Assembly: GCA_963749115.1 (NCBI GenBank)
Contig: CAVVLP010000001.1
Span: 124,001 to 188,000, forward strand
DNA length: 64,000 bases
Reading direction: 5' to 3'
DNA from: SZUA-36 sp963749115
GTDB lineage: Bacteria > Pseudomonadota > Gammaproteobacteria > Xanthomonadales > SZUA-36
Shown: piece by piece, positions 9,262-22,547 of the stretch
How positions within the stretch are numbered: position 1 is the first letter of the stretch
Layout of the letters: each line of letters begins with the position of its first letter
Position numbers and translations under genes: made by a program
Notes under the pieces: model-generated
What the model was told of the DNA's origin: nothing
Databases searched by the model: none
Seen by the model: only the letters and a program-made list of their open reading frames with translations

Positions 9262-11336
9262 AACCATTGCCCAGCATCACCTGGTTCGGTGCCAGGGCGA
9301 TGTGCCCTGCCGCGCAGGATGTGAAGCTGAAGGTTCCGGTACCCCACGGTGTTTCAGTTCTGTCATCGGGGTTGAAAGCGGCGCCCCACATGGCTCCTTG
9401 CGGAATGAACAGAGTTGATTTCCGCCGTGTTGCCATTAATGGCACCGGAGCCGATCAACCAGACCTGGTTACCGATGCTGTCGTAGGTGTAAAACGAAAC
9501 GACCAGGATGGTGTCACCGCTAAGATTCAGTGCAACATCAATCAGGAACCCTTCTCCGTTGCGGGTCGAGCCACCCCACCAGTTACCGCTGAGACCCGGA
9601 TTGATGGCGAAGCCGTTGCCACCAAGCTGCTGTAACCACAACATCATATCGGCCACGTCAGTCGCGTCCGGTGAACCCATCGCCGACCGCGTCATGGTGG
9701 TGTTGGGGATACCCCAGCGAACCTTGTGGGCAAACTCGCTAAACTTACCGTCGCCATCCAGGTAGGCAAGGATGCCGCCTTCAGGTGCACCTGCCGGGGA
9801 AGCACCTGCCGGATCACCATGGCAATTAAGACAGTTGGTGTTGTAGTACGATTCACCCGCCACCGCATCCGCGGTGGCGATGATCGTATACAGCGCCGGG
9901 TTCGTGCCGGGATCAATGTTGACTGAAATAGGCAGCGGGATCGGCACTCGGGGTATTGAGAAACTCAACCAGGCAAGCGACCTGTTCCTGCGTCAATGCA
10001 CCATTGGTAAAGTCCGGATGCTGGTTACCCAGGGTATAACCATTGGAATGCGCAGCTTTGTTGGCAGCAGAGTGTGTATCATCCAGGGCGACCCAGCTAC
10101 CCGCACCTTCTGTAAACAAACGGCCGGTTCCGGTGTGCCAGATCATGTCGGCTGTAACATCCGCATTGTCACGGGCCGCGAGGCTGATATTACGACTGGT
10201 CTGATCGGTGTCGCCGGCACCGGCATTGGGACGCCCGGCATTACGTGAGCGCCTTACATAACCGCCGTCGGTACCCATGTGATCCCAGCCATGACAGGCC
10301 TTGCAACGGACGTAGTCGGCCACTTGACGCACCGACAGGCAGGCTGCCGGAACCACCCGCATCTGTCTTGGTCCAGTCGTCGTAGGCCAGGGCACCCAGA
10401 TCGACACAGATCAGACTGAACAGGCGCCGATGTCTGGAACAGGTTTGTCGCGGTGCGGTCCGGTCCGTCACCGGTACCGTCATTGGGTGTTACACGAACA
10501 TCGTAGGATTGTTCGGCATTCAGACCGCTCAAAGACCGGCTGGTGCCGGTGGTGCTGCCACCATCGCTCCAGCTGACCACACCATTTTGACGGTAATCCA
10601 CCTGGTAGGTGATGGTGTCGCCGTCCGCATCGGTGGACGCACCCCAGCTGACCGTAGCCGAACTGGTGGTCACCGCGGAGGCTGACAGCGTCACCCGGTT
10701 GGGTCGGCGGCGTATTGACCGCCTGCTGGCAGTCAGAATCACTACCGTCACGTGGACCATCGCCATCGTTATCCAGTCCGGTGTGGACCGAATCGGCTTT
10801 CCGTAGCTGTCCGCATCACAGGCATCCATCATCTGCACACCGCTCTTGCCGTAGTTGAACGGAATTAATATTCTCTCCAACCGGAACAGGGTCACCGGAA
10901 TGACAGGCACTGCAGGTGCCGGCACCGACCTTTAGACTCATGCATCCGGCGCAAACCCGCACCGCCGCCACACTCCACCTGGCTACCGCCACCGCCAACA
11001 CAGCTGCCGTTAACGTCCTCTTGCCGGCCATGACAACCCACGCAACTTTTGGAGAGGGTACTGTCTTGTGAAAAATTCAGGTAAACCGAACCAAACCCAC
11101 CGGACTTGTGACAGGCATTGCACTTGTCACCAACAAATGTCTCATGTCCATCCATGAGACTTTGATTCCAGTTTGAACCATCCTGACTTCGAAACATAAT
11201 TGTCTTCTTCGAAGCCTCCGTGGCAGTCCTTGCAGCCATCGTAGTCCGGATAAGCAAACGCGACACTACTGAAAATAACAAACAGTAAAGCGCTCATTGA
11301 GGTGGTTAACGTCACTTGCCAATGTCGTGGATTCAT
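9209..11336 (-). CDS. Secreted multihaem c-type cytochrome with fibronectin III domain (frameshifted)
   Basis: The gene starts at ATG 11336, 7 bases after AGGAG, with a signal peptide cut near SVAFA. Stitching seven frames gives 706 residues. In order: CxxCH sites CKDCH, CNACH, CVGCH, a damaged site near CAGC, and CSACH; an aspartate-rich calcium-like loop (LDNDGDGPRDGSDSD); a fibronectin III domain (TLSASAVTTSSATVSW onward); a CKACH cytochrome domain; a second cytochrome c domain with CLNCHGD; and a C-terminal beta domain beginning GLSGNWW. Eight insertions and one deletion leave exactly 707 codons with stop. It should carry electrons in the periplasm or at the surface. No partner oxidase is adjacent. 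Confidence 0.7.
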
Positions 11337-11588
11337 TTTGAAACTCCTTTTTGTCTACCGGGCGTGGGCTTTTCACAGATCCATTGAAAACCTTTAAGAA
11401 CAAATCGGTTCTCAGCAAAAACCCGTCAATACGATCCATAATACATTACAGCTATCATAATATTGCTCTCTAATTTCATTAAGTAACGATAATTTTTTCA
11501 TTAAAAATGGCCGGGAACAATATGAATTTCCGGCAACATGTATATCTCACACGCTAGATAGACTCATGTACGTGATACCCTGACATCG

Positions 11589-12204
11589 ATGGGAATTTAC
11601 GATAAATACCTGCTACCCAAACTCGTGCATTTCACCTGCGGCCAGAGTCCGAGCATGCGGCAGCGCGAAAAGGTTGTACCGCTGGCAACGGGACGTGTGC
11701 TGGAAATCGGTATCGGTTCGGGGCTTAACATCCCGTTTTACGATGCACAAAAAGTCGAGCATCTGTGGGGTCTGGATCCATCCGCAGGAAATGTGGTCAA
11801 TTGCTCAAAAGAATGCTGCAGAACATCACCTGGATGCAGAGTTTATCCAATCCGGTGCCGAATCCATTCCGCTGGAAAACAACAGCGCCGATACGGTTTT
11901 GATGACCTATACGATGTGTACCATTCCCGATGTCCAAAAGGCACTCGATGAAATCAGGCGTGTATTGAAACCTTCCGGACGACTGATTTTTTGTGAACAC
12001 GGCAAGGCGCCGGATGAAGGTGTTCAGCTCTGGCAAAACCGGATCAATCCAATCTGGAAGAGGCTGGCCGGCGGGTGCAATATCAACCGTTCCATTCCGG
12101 AACTGCTGACGCAATCAGGTTTCAAATCATCGGACATGCAGACCATGTACCTGCCCGGCTGGCGACCGGCAACCTTCAATTACTGGGGAACTGCCCGCTA
12201 TTGA
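11589..12204 (+). CDS. Class I SAM methyltransferase, UbiE/METTL7-like (frameshifted)
   Basis: From ATG 11589 the protein shows GRVLEIGIGSGLNIPFYD (motif I, near residue 35), GLDPS (motif II), then after one shift MTYTMCTIPDVQKALDEIRRVLKPSGRLIFCEHG (motifs IV-VI). A single extra G at 11787-11788 explains the break; corrected length is 204 residues. The C-terminal GCNINRSIPELL and PGWRPATFNYWGTA segments are typical of the small phosphatidylethanolamine/METTL7-like methyltransferases, but lipid, thiol or quinone substrates are all possible. It is isolated between the divergent cytochrome gene and the convergent DUF302 gene. Confidence 0.75.
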
Positions 12205-12273
12205 TCCAATCCACGGGTTCGTTATTCATTAAGCACCGAATCGCCGGTGGTTAACATTTACCCACCCAACGGG

Positions 12274-12304
12274 CAAAAAAAGGCCGGCGTTAAAGGCCGG
12301 CCTT
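12274..12304 (-). terminator. Rho-independent terminator of the DUF302 gene
   Basis: Read on the minus strand, a GC-rich 9-bp stem (arms 12296-12304 and 12280-12288, loop of 7) is followed directly by seven T residues. It sits 24 bases past the stop of the DUF302 gene and is the clearest terminator in the window. It may also slow read-through from the convergent methyltransferase. Confidence 0.85.
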
Positions 12305-12327
12305 CTATAAACAAAACAAGGATTGGT

Positions 12328-13236
12328 CTATTTCGCGCCAACCATCTCTTCCAGTGCTTCTTTGGTCGCACCAGGAGCCGACATCAGCTTGGTAAAACCA
12401 TGCTTGCCCGTCATACTCAGGTTGGGAAAATGCATCGCCATGCGGAAACGCATATGCAATGCTTCTACATTGTTACCGTCAACCAGGACTTCGTAAGGGA
12501 AATAAGCACGTTTTTTACAGCCTTCAAAATCGACAATGCTCATCTGAAAAGTTGAATCAATATCCTCCTCTTCTTCATTGGTCATCTTCATGCCAACACC
12601 AAATACGGTCTGCTGCTTACCGGGAATATCAATGCGATAAACCTGGGTCAACGCATCATCGGGAACGGCAAGACCTTTTTCTACCGCTGCAACGGCTTCT
12701 TCATGTGAGCCGAAAGAACCCAGCTCAAGAGCACCATCAAAATACGGCATTCCCATCATGTAATGGTATTTACCGAGTTTTTTAGCCGTCATTTTTTTAC
12801 CGTCTGCGCCACAGGATTGAACATTACCGAGGCTTGCAACGAGGGCATCATAAACAGGCTGCATATCACCTTCGAGATGATAGCCATACTGGATATAAAG
12901 CGGATTCACAAATGACACCTCGACGTTATCATCGACCTCTGAAACACTGACCCGCTGACCTGCGGCATAACCGCCCTTATCCGACATGCTGGCAATTTTC
13001 TTTAGTTCATCGTTGGTTACAACGATGACATTGGTACCGTCGACCGGTGAGTACTGGCCGTATACTTCAAAACCGGCATCTTCAAGCGTACGCCGAGTTG
13101 ACGAGGTTTTTTCATCCAGTGTGCCCGAACCGCTTGAGGCAACAATAAAGGGTTTATAGATCGTATCTTTGGCAGTCACCGTTGCGGTAAACAGCACCGC
13201 GGTCAATAACAGTGACAAGGAAATCAGGGTTTTCAT
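12328..13236 (-). CDS. Exported DUF302-domain protein
   Basis: The 302-residue product starts at ATG 13236, about 10 bases after GGAG, with a signal peptide ending near TVTAK. The DUF302 fold is recognisable in ASSGSGTLDEKTSSTRRTLEDAGFEV, where a flexible domain senses or binds a small ligand. The second half (from about residue 150) has a repeated MKM/FRM-rich beta pattern that I cannot assign. Family members often sit beside redox and metal genes, but no function is established here. Strong terminator downstream; monocistronic. A GTG further upstream would add an unlikely N-terminal tail. Confidence 0.75.
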   Translation of the reverse strand: MKTLISLSLLLTAVLFTATVTAKDTIYKPFIVASSGSGTLDEKTSSTRRTLEDAGFEVYGQYSPVDGTNVIVVTNDELKKIASMSDKGGYAAGQRVSVSEVDDNVEVSFVNPLYIQYGYHLEGDMQPVYDALVASLGNVQSCGADGKKMTAKKLGKYHYMMGMPYFDGALELGSFGSHEEAVAAVEKGLAVPDDALTQVYRIDIPGKQQTVFGVGMKMTNEEEEDIDSTFQMSIVDFEGCKKRAYFPYEVLVDGNNVEALHMRFRMAMHFPNLSMTGKHGFTKLMSAPGATKEALEEMVGAK

Positions 13237-13757
13237 GAGTCTTACTCCGTGTTTGGGACATGAATGCCGATCGCAGACCCTGACCCGGAAACAAACAGGG
13301 ACCACGGAATCTAGCGGCGGATTTAATTATAAAATCGTAATATACACCTTTTTGAGGACGTACGTAGCTGATTTACATCAAGGGCTTGTTTGAGGCGACC
13401 CCAAAAATCTTCACATTTTCTTCAAATTTATTCCTATTTCGCAGATCAAAGTAGTAAATGTAATTAATCAGAAGCCTATCAGAGCATTTAACCGGCCAGG
13501 ATCATTGTCAGCGGGAATGCCAACCCACAATATGACTTAGCAGGAGTACGGAGTTTGATATGAAAAGACTTATTTCTTCACTTGACTAGTTGATGGGGGG
13601 TGTTTTTGGCCAGCACTTCTCCTCATGACGACTTGGCTCGTCAGCATGACCAAAAACACATCGGAGGGGGCTCCCCTGCCCCCCTCCGATATTCAACTTT
13701 ACGGTCACAACTGCCTATGCAATTGCCAATGCAATTTGTGCGACACTAGACGCACCT
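13237..13757. other. Long intergenic region with structured elements and a 9-codon mini-ORF
   Basis: No gene of normal size is visible. A GGAG site about 7 bases before ATG 13560 opens a 9-residue ORF ending at TAG 13587-13589. Just downstream lie two strong fold-back elements listed separately. The rest is AT-rich and presumably carries promoters for the DUF302 gene (leftward) and the HAD gene (rightward). Confidence 0.4.
13600..13690. repeat. Composite fold-back element: nested hairpin plus 11-bp GC-rich hairpin
   Basis: Outer arms 13600-13609 and 13650-13659 are perfect 10-base complements. Inside them 13626-13631 and 13638-13643 form a 6-bp stem with a 6-base loop. Immediately after, 13660-13670 and 13680-13690 form a perfect 11-bp GC-rich stem with a 9-base loop. 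The three stems are contiguous and could form one structured RNA or a mobile palindromic repeat. The second hairpin lacks a T run, so a simple terminator is less likely. Confidence 0.6.
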
Positions 13758-14580
13758 ATGCTTCAGTTTAAAAAACCTGTCAAAGTCGATGCCGTATTGT
13801 GGGATTTCGATGGCACGCTGGCCAACTCAGCCGCCAAGAATATTGCCATTACCAAGCAGATCCTGGCCCGGGTTGCGCCACGACTCACCGGTGACACGCT
13901 GCCACGTCACCTGCAAAGCGAAGCCGATTACCATTTTGCCAACCACGCTGCGGATCACTGGCGTGATCTTTATCGTGATTTTTTCGGTATGACCCCGGAC
14001 GAGATCGAAAACGCCGGTCCGCTGTGGGAAACCTATCAAATGCTCGACAAGACCAGGGTAACATTGTTCGATGGTGTGGTGGACACCATCAGGCAATTGT
14101 CGCGTTTCCCCCAGGGTATTTGTTCGGCCAATGCGACACGCAACATCCGGCAGGTGCTGCTTGAGCATGGCATCAGTTCCGCATTCCAGTCGGTGATCGG
14201 TTACGAGGACCTGCCCCACCATCACCAGAAACCGGCACCGGATGGCGGACTTAAGTGCCTGTCAGGAGATATTCGGCGACACGCAGGACAAAACCATCAT
14301 CTATGTCGGCGACCATATTGCCGATGTTTTATTTGCACGGGGTTTGTGTGAACGACTGGGCCCGTCCAATACGGTCATCTCCGTCGTGGTCACCCACAGT
14401 GGCGCAAACCCGCAGCAGTGGCGTGCGCAACCGGACAAGGTGATCGAGAACCCGTCAGCACTGGTTGACTGGATAGATCAACTGATATCTGAACTAGAAC
14501 CGGCAGTGTCATTAAGTACGGTACCGACTGCAGCATCCGTCCGTCGAAATCAGATAGCTCAGTCGGAAGTTCACCGATAA
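13758..14580 (+). CDS. HAD-superfamily hydrolase, phosphoglycolate phosphatase-like (frameshifted)
   Basis: HAD motif I appears as WDFDGTLANS near residue 15 (nucleophile and acid/base aspartates), a helical cap follows, motif II is ICSANAT, and after one shift motif IV reads IIYVGDHIADVLFA. A one-base insertion at 14261-14266 explains the break; corrected length is 273 residues. The enzyme is expected to dephosphorylate a small cytoplasmic phosphoester. The last 30 residues are low in conservation and may also be altered. The start at ATG 13758 has no strong ribosome site, so a start a few codons away is possible. Confidence 0.75.
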
Positions 14581-14705
14581 CTTCACGCCAGGGGCGGGTA
14601 ATGGTCTTGATGGATTAACCGCACGCCGGGCAGAAATCAGCCTGCCCGGGCAGGCGTTTGGAGCAGTTACTACAAATGGGTGGTGACATCTTTGCTGAGG
14701 TGCGC

Positions 14706-16691
<1,986 letters not shown>

Positions 16692-16906
16692 GTCATTCTC
16701 CGCGTATGCGACGATGTTGGCCAGTAAGCTAAACAAGAAATCACTATTGGCACATGAGATAGATCATTAATTTTGCGGGTTTACCAGGCTGGCAGCAAAT
16801 GATTTTCAAGCCAATTTCGGATTGGTGATTTCGTGAAGGGTGGCATACTGCTAAAGTTACGGGCAATCCATCCTGTCATGCGCTTTCATTACAACCAAGA
16901 ATAAAT

Positions 16907-18446
16907 ATGCAAACACTCAACAGAAATTCAACAACAAAACTGGCTGCACTGATCATCGCACCCTTGATCAGCCTGTCACTGATCCTGTTTGGTGACCTTG
17001 CACCCGAAAACCCGAATATCACCTACACCATGGCCATCGCAATATTGATGGCCATCTGGTGGATCACCGAAGCCATACCGCTTGCGGCAACCGCTTTGCT
17101 ACCTGTTGTGCTATTTCCTTTATTTGGTGTTGTGGATGGACAAACCATTTCATCAATGTACTTCAACCACCTGATATTCCTATTTTTAGGTGGGTTTTTA
17201 ATGGCCCTGGCAATGGAGCGCTGGAACCTGCATAGACGCATCGCGATCAAGGTTCTGATGTTTTTTGGCATCAGTCCCGGAAGAATACTGATGGGATTCA
17301 TGTTCGCCACCGCCTTCCTTTCCATGTGGATGTCGAACACGGCAACCACCATGATGATGATTCCCATCGCCCTTTCGATCATTTACAAACTGGAAGAGAT
17401 AGTAGGCAAGAAAGAACTGGGCACCTACTCCATCGGCCTGCTGCTGGGTATTGCCTATGCTGCATCAATCGGTGGTATTGCAACCCTGGTGGGTACACCA
17501 CCCAACCTGTCCTTTGCACGAATCGCAAATATCATTTTCCCCGCAATGCCGGAAATATCCTTCGCAGACTGGCTCATTTTTGCAATCTGGATCTCCGCAC
17601 TGGTTTTCATTGCAGCCTGGGTGCTGTTGTACCTGATGTATAAACCAAAGCACCCTTGGCATGGTGTCAACAGGGCGGAATTCAAAAAAGAGTACCAACT
17701 GCTGGGCCCGGCAAAACAGGAGGAAAAAATAGTATTCGTCCTGTTTATCACGATGGCATTGCTGTGGGTCTTCAGGGCAGGCTTCAACATCGGTTTTGTC
17801 AACATTCCCGGCTGGTCACAATTATTCGAACATCCGGAATATTTCAACGATGGAACGGTGGCTATCGCGATCTCAATTATCCTGTTTATCATTCCTTCAA
17901 AATCAAAGAAAGAACGAAAGACTCATGAACTGGAAGACGGCCAACCGTCTTCCGTGGCATATCGTGATCCTGTTTGGCGGTGGCTTTGCCCTGGCCAAGG
18001 GTTTTGTGGATTCCGGTCTGTCCATATGGTTTGGTGAGCAGTTATCGGGTCTGACCGGCACTCACCCCATGATTCTGACATCTGTCATCGTGACGATGAT
18101 GTCATTATTGACTGAACTGACATCCAATATCGCCAGCACCGAAATGATACTGCCGATCCTCGCGGGTATGGCTGTCAGTATCCAGATCAACCCGCTGCTG
18201 CTGATGATACCGGCGACCCTGGCCGCCTCGCTTGCGTTCATGTTGCCGGTTGCCACACCACCCAATGCGATTATTTTTGGCACGGGAAGAATAGCCATCA
18301 AGGACATGGTAAAAACCGGATTCTTGCTGAACATGATCGGTGTCATCGTCACCACCCTGGTGACCTATTTCTGGGGAACACTTGTTTTCAAAATTGACGT
18401 GGCCAGTTTCCCGGAATGGGCAACGACCCTGACCGGCGGTGGTTGA
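16907..18446 (+). CDS. SLC13/DASS-family sodium-coupled anion symporter (frameshifted)
   Basis: The joined protein of about 512 residues has about a dozen membrane helices and the two family hairpins with SNT-type motifs: MSNTATTMMMIP in the first half and ELTSNIASTEMILP in the second, each followed by a TPPN motif (VGTPPNL and VATPPNAI). Such carriers import di- and tricarboxylates or sulfate with sodium. One extra A near 17914-17921 splits it in the middle loop; the family's second half is recovered in the next frame. It ends 4 bases before the convergent lipoprotein gene. Confidence 0.85.
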
Positions 18447-18450
18447 CAAC

Positions 18451-18837
18451 TTAAGGTCTTTCACAGGGTGAAGATGAACACACCCTGACTGAATCGGCGC
18501 TGGAAATCAGCCAGATGAGCGCGGCGGCACCCAATATGCCACCGATGATCATCCAGGTATCTTCACCGCTGGTTTTCGGCCCTTCGACCTTGAGACTGGC
18601 CATATCCTCGTAGCGGAAAAACTCTTTGCTTCCACCCAGGCCATCAGCATTCATGACCGTGACACGAAATTTTGCGGACTGCTTGTCAAAGGTCTTTACC
18701 TCCACCAGGCTACCGTAATCCACACCTGACGGTCGTGAGTTTCGCATGGCGTTCTGCACACTCACCTGTTGAAATGTAGAGCACGCGGTGAGATTAAAAA
18801 TCAACAATGCCAGTAGATAATGTTTGATAAAAGTCAT
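18451..18837 (-). CDS. Small predicted lipoprotein with a C-terminal membrane segment
   Basis: From ATG 18837 the product has a short signal sequence ending in a lipobox (LTAC) near residue 19, a soluble beta-rich region, and a hydrophobic segment IIGGILGAAALIWLI near the C-terminus. It looks like an envelope lipoprotein; I recognise no named family. The short hydrophobic tail resembles glycine-zipper anchors. GTG 18846 is an alternative start. It is convergent with the SLC13 gene. Confidence 0.65.
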   Translation of the reverse strand: MTFIKHYLLALLIFNLTACSTFQQVSVQNAMRNSRPSGVDYGSLVEVKTFDKQSAKFRVTVMNADGLGGSKEFFRYEDMASLKVEGPKTSGEDTWMIIGGILGAAALIWLISSADSVRVCSSSPCERP

Positions 18838-19067
18838 TCGATTCACGGTTGCTGAAAAATGATTTCTTAATTATTCCTGCCCACATTCTATGATTAAACA
18901 TGCCACTAAAATAGGGCTGATGCTATGTTTCAATTATTAGAAAATTGCGACCGCCGTTGATCTCGAGTGAATCTTTACTACTGGCATAACCCACTTCAGC
19001 ACGCAGGTAAGCTATTATTACGCCCCAGCATTTACCCGTTAATAGTAAATCCACGGAGAAACCCGCG

Positions 19068-22000
19068 ATGCAGCGTCTTCTGTTAAGCCTTCTATTGTTC
19101 ACCAGCCCGACTCTTTTTGCAGACGAATCCGCCGACGGTTCCGAAGAAGATGCCAAGTGGGACGTCAGCTCTGACCAGTACCATACACGTGAAGTCAATA
19201 TCGATACGACTGAAACAACCTGGTCAAATGTCACCGTCAGCCCGGATGGAAAAACCCTGGTATTTGACATGCTGGGTGATATTTATTCGGTGGCCATCAG
19301 TGGCGGCGAAGCCACCGCTCTGACCCATGGAATCGAGTGGAACTTCCAGCCGCGCTTCAGCCCCGACGGCAAGCACATTGCTTTTGTCAGCGATCGCGCC
19401 GGTGGCGACAACCTGTGGATCATGAATGCCGATGGCAGTGATCCGTATGCGGTCAGCGACGAGGCAGAGCACATTGTGCATAACCCTTCCTGGAGCCCGG
19501 ATGGCGACTACCTGGTGGGACGCAAGGCTTATTACTCCACCCGCTCTATAGCAGCAGGTGAAATCTGGATGTTTCATCATGGCGGTGGCAACGGCGTCAA
19601 CCTGGTGGAACGGCCCAACGCCGATAGCGATCAGAAAAACCGCGCCGAGCCTGCTTATTCACCTGATGGCAGGTATGTCTACTACAGTGCGGATATCACT
19701 CCCGGAAAAGTCTGGCAATACAACAAGAATTCGGTTGCTTCCCTGTTTGCAATCAAACGGCTGGAACTGGCAACGGGTGAAACCGACACCGTGATCAGCG
19801 GTCCGGGCGGCGCAATCCGCCCTACCCCGTCACCCGATGGCAAATCGCTGGCCTATCTGAAACGCCGTTTGGGTCTGGTCACCCAGATCATGGTCAAGGA
19901 TCTGGAATCCGGTATGGAGACACTGGTGTTTGACGGTTTTGAAAGAGACCTGCAGGAATCCAGTGGCTCGGAAGGTAATGCCCCGGCCATTGCATGGTTA
20001 CCGGATGGCCAATCCATCGCCTTCTGGACGGGTGGCAAGTTTCATCGCGTGAGCATCAGCGATGGCAGTGTCAGCGAAATTCCAGTCCATGTTAAAACCA
20101 GCAAGAAGGTCCGCCCCACTCTGCGCAGCAAGGTCAAGGTGGCAACAGATAAATTCGAAGTCAACGGTATTCGCTGGGCCAGTTTCACAGCCGGATAAAG
20201 AGCAGGTCGTATTTCAGGCACTGGGCTATATCTGGCTAAAAGACCTCGACACGCGGTAAACAACAACGCCTGACCCAGCAAACCGACCACTATGAGTTTT
20301 ACCCGGTGATGGCGCCGGACGGGCGTTCAGTGTTGTATACCACCTGGAATGATCAGGACCTCGGGTCTGTTCGTATTACCAGCCTGAAAGGCGGTAAAAC
20401 AACGGTGCTGACACCACAGCCCGGGCATTATATCGAGCCGGCGTTTTCGGCCGATGGCAAACAGGTGCTATACCGCAAAATCGAAGGCGGCTACCTGTTG
20501 TCTCCGTTGTGGTCAATGGATCCCGGTATTTATCATGTCAGCGCGGATGGCAAACAGGCACCACAACGGGTCAGCAAAAAGGGCTTCAACCCCCATTTCA
20601 ACGCCGATGCCAGCCGTGTCTTCTTCACCACCAACACGGGAAAACTGGATACCGAGTTACTTCTGAGCAGTGTCAACCTGAATGGCAATGACCAGCCGAG
20701 ACCATCTGCAAAATGCAAAGGCAACACAAATCCGGGTTTCACCGGATGGCCAGTGGGTCGCTTTTACCGAAAACTTCAAGACCTACCTGGCACCCTTTTT
20801 CAGCAATGGAAAAACCATCACGCTGACTGCCGACACCAAGGATTTCAGTGTCAGGCAGGTTGCCGCCCGCAGCGGCGAGTTTCTGAACTGGTCGAGCGAC
20901 AGCCAGGCCATCGACTGGTCACATGGCCGTTATCTTTACCGCCGCGACCTGAATCAGACCTTTGCATTTGAGACAGGTGCGCCGGAATCACTGCCGGAAC
21001 CGCTTGAATCCGGTCTGGATCTGGCCTTTGGTCAGGACGGGGACCAGCCAAACGGTAAAATTGCACTGGTGGGTGGACGTGTTGTCACGATGCGTGATGC
21101 CGAGCAGCAAAGCGAAGTGATCGAGGACGGTGTTGTTATCATCGAAGGCAATCGCATCACTGCTGTTGGCAGTCGCGACAGCGTCGGCCATTCCCGCAGA
21201 TGCCTTTCAACTGGATGTCACCGGCAAAACGGTCCTGCCTGGCCTTGTTGACGCACACGCACACGGCGGTATGGGTACGCAGTGAAATCACCCCGCAACA
21301 GAACTGGATGCAGTTATCCAACCTGGCCTTCGGTGTAACAACCATTCATGACCCTTCCAACGATACCAGTGAGTTCTTTGCCGCATCTGAATTGCAGAAA
21401 ACAGGTCAATTGGTTGCACCAAGGGTATTTGGTACCGGCACCATCCTTTATGGTGCTTATGTACCCGGTTACAGCGCCGAAACCAACAGCCTGGAAGACG
21501 CACAATTCCATCTTCAACGTCTGAAAGACGTGGGTGCGATTTCCGTGAAGAGTTATAACCAGCCACGCCGTGAGCAGCGCCAGCAAATCATCCAGGCCGC
21601 ATCCGAACTGGATATGATGGTGGTCCCTGAAGGCGGCATGCGTTTTCAGCACAACCTGACAGAGCTGATCGATGGTCACACCACGCTTGAGCACTCTTTA
21701 CCGGTGCAAAATGTCTACACCGATATTTTACAGTTGTGGTCGCAGATTGGTACCGCCTACACACCGACGTTCATCGTCTCCTACGGTGGCCTGATGGGTG
21801 AAGAATACTGGTACGACCGGACCAACGTGTGGGAGAACCCGCGCCTGCTTCGCTACACACCCAAGAGCGTCCTTTACCCGCGCGCGATCCGCCGCCCCAA
21901 AGCACCGGATTCGGAATACAACCATGTTTACGTCGCACGCACTGCGAAGGCACTGCGTGATGTCGGTGTCAGGGTCAATATCGGTGCCCACGGCCAGCGC

Positions 22001-22378
22001 GAGGGCCTCGCCGCACACTGGGAAATATGGTCGATGGTGCAAGGTGGTTTCAGCCCCTGGGAAGCACTGCGCGGTGCCACCATCGATGGTGCGGGCAGTC
22101 TTGGCATGGACCACGAGATCGGTTCCATAGAAGAAGGCAAACTGGCCGATATCATGATCGTGGATGGTAACCCGCTGGAGGATATTTACCGTTCTGAATA
22201 CGTCAGCCACACGCTGGTTAACGGACGGCTTTACGAGGCGGCCACGATGAACCAGGTTGCACCGGATAAAATTGCCCGCCAGCCCTTGTTTTTTGAACTC
22301 GAAGGCGGGGATGCCTGGAGCGAGGAAGCCCGCCAGGGACACGGGCAAAAAGCCAGGGCACTTAACTGGCAACATTGA
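19068..22378 (+). CDS. Exported TolB-propeller amidohydrolase, about 1100 residues (frameshifted)
   Basis: A signal peptide (cut after LFA near residue 20) is followed by repeated WD/PD40 blades with SPDGK motifs through about residue 650 and then a metal-dependent amidohydrolase domain: GGRVVTMRD, the metal-binding DAHAHGG, HDPSND, HTTLEHS, GAHGQREG and the ADIMIVDGNPLEDI ending. The family is common in marine Gammaproteobacteria and probably hydrolyses peptides or cyclic amides outside the cytoplasm. Insertions near 20183, 20251-20256, 20696, 21185 and 21275-21283 break it into pieces; removing five bases gives 1101 residues. It is not adjacent to a transporter. Confidence 0.8.
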
Positions 22379-22547
22379 AATGTTATAAAGTTATGTGCAG
22401 GGTTTTTCTTTACACGTGATGAAGATATTGACTAACCGTCTTAAGTACGCACACGAAATGACCGGGCGATAGAACACCAGGCCATTTTCTCAAGAAATTG
22501 CGTAAACAGTAGCGATCAACGACAGTTTGGAAAAGGAAATAAGCATC

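Noticed and set aside
13600..13690. Integron attC site
   Set aside because: The fold lacks recognisable R/L core sites and there is no integrase or cassette nearby.
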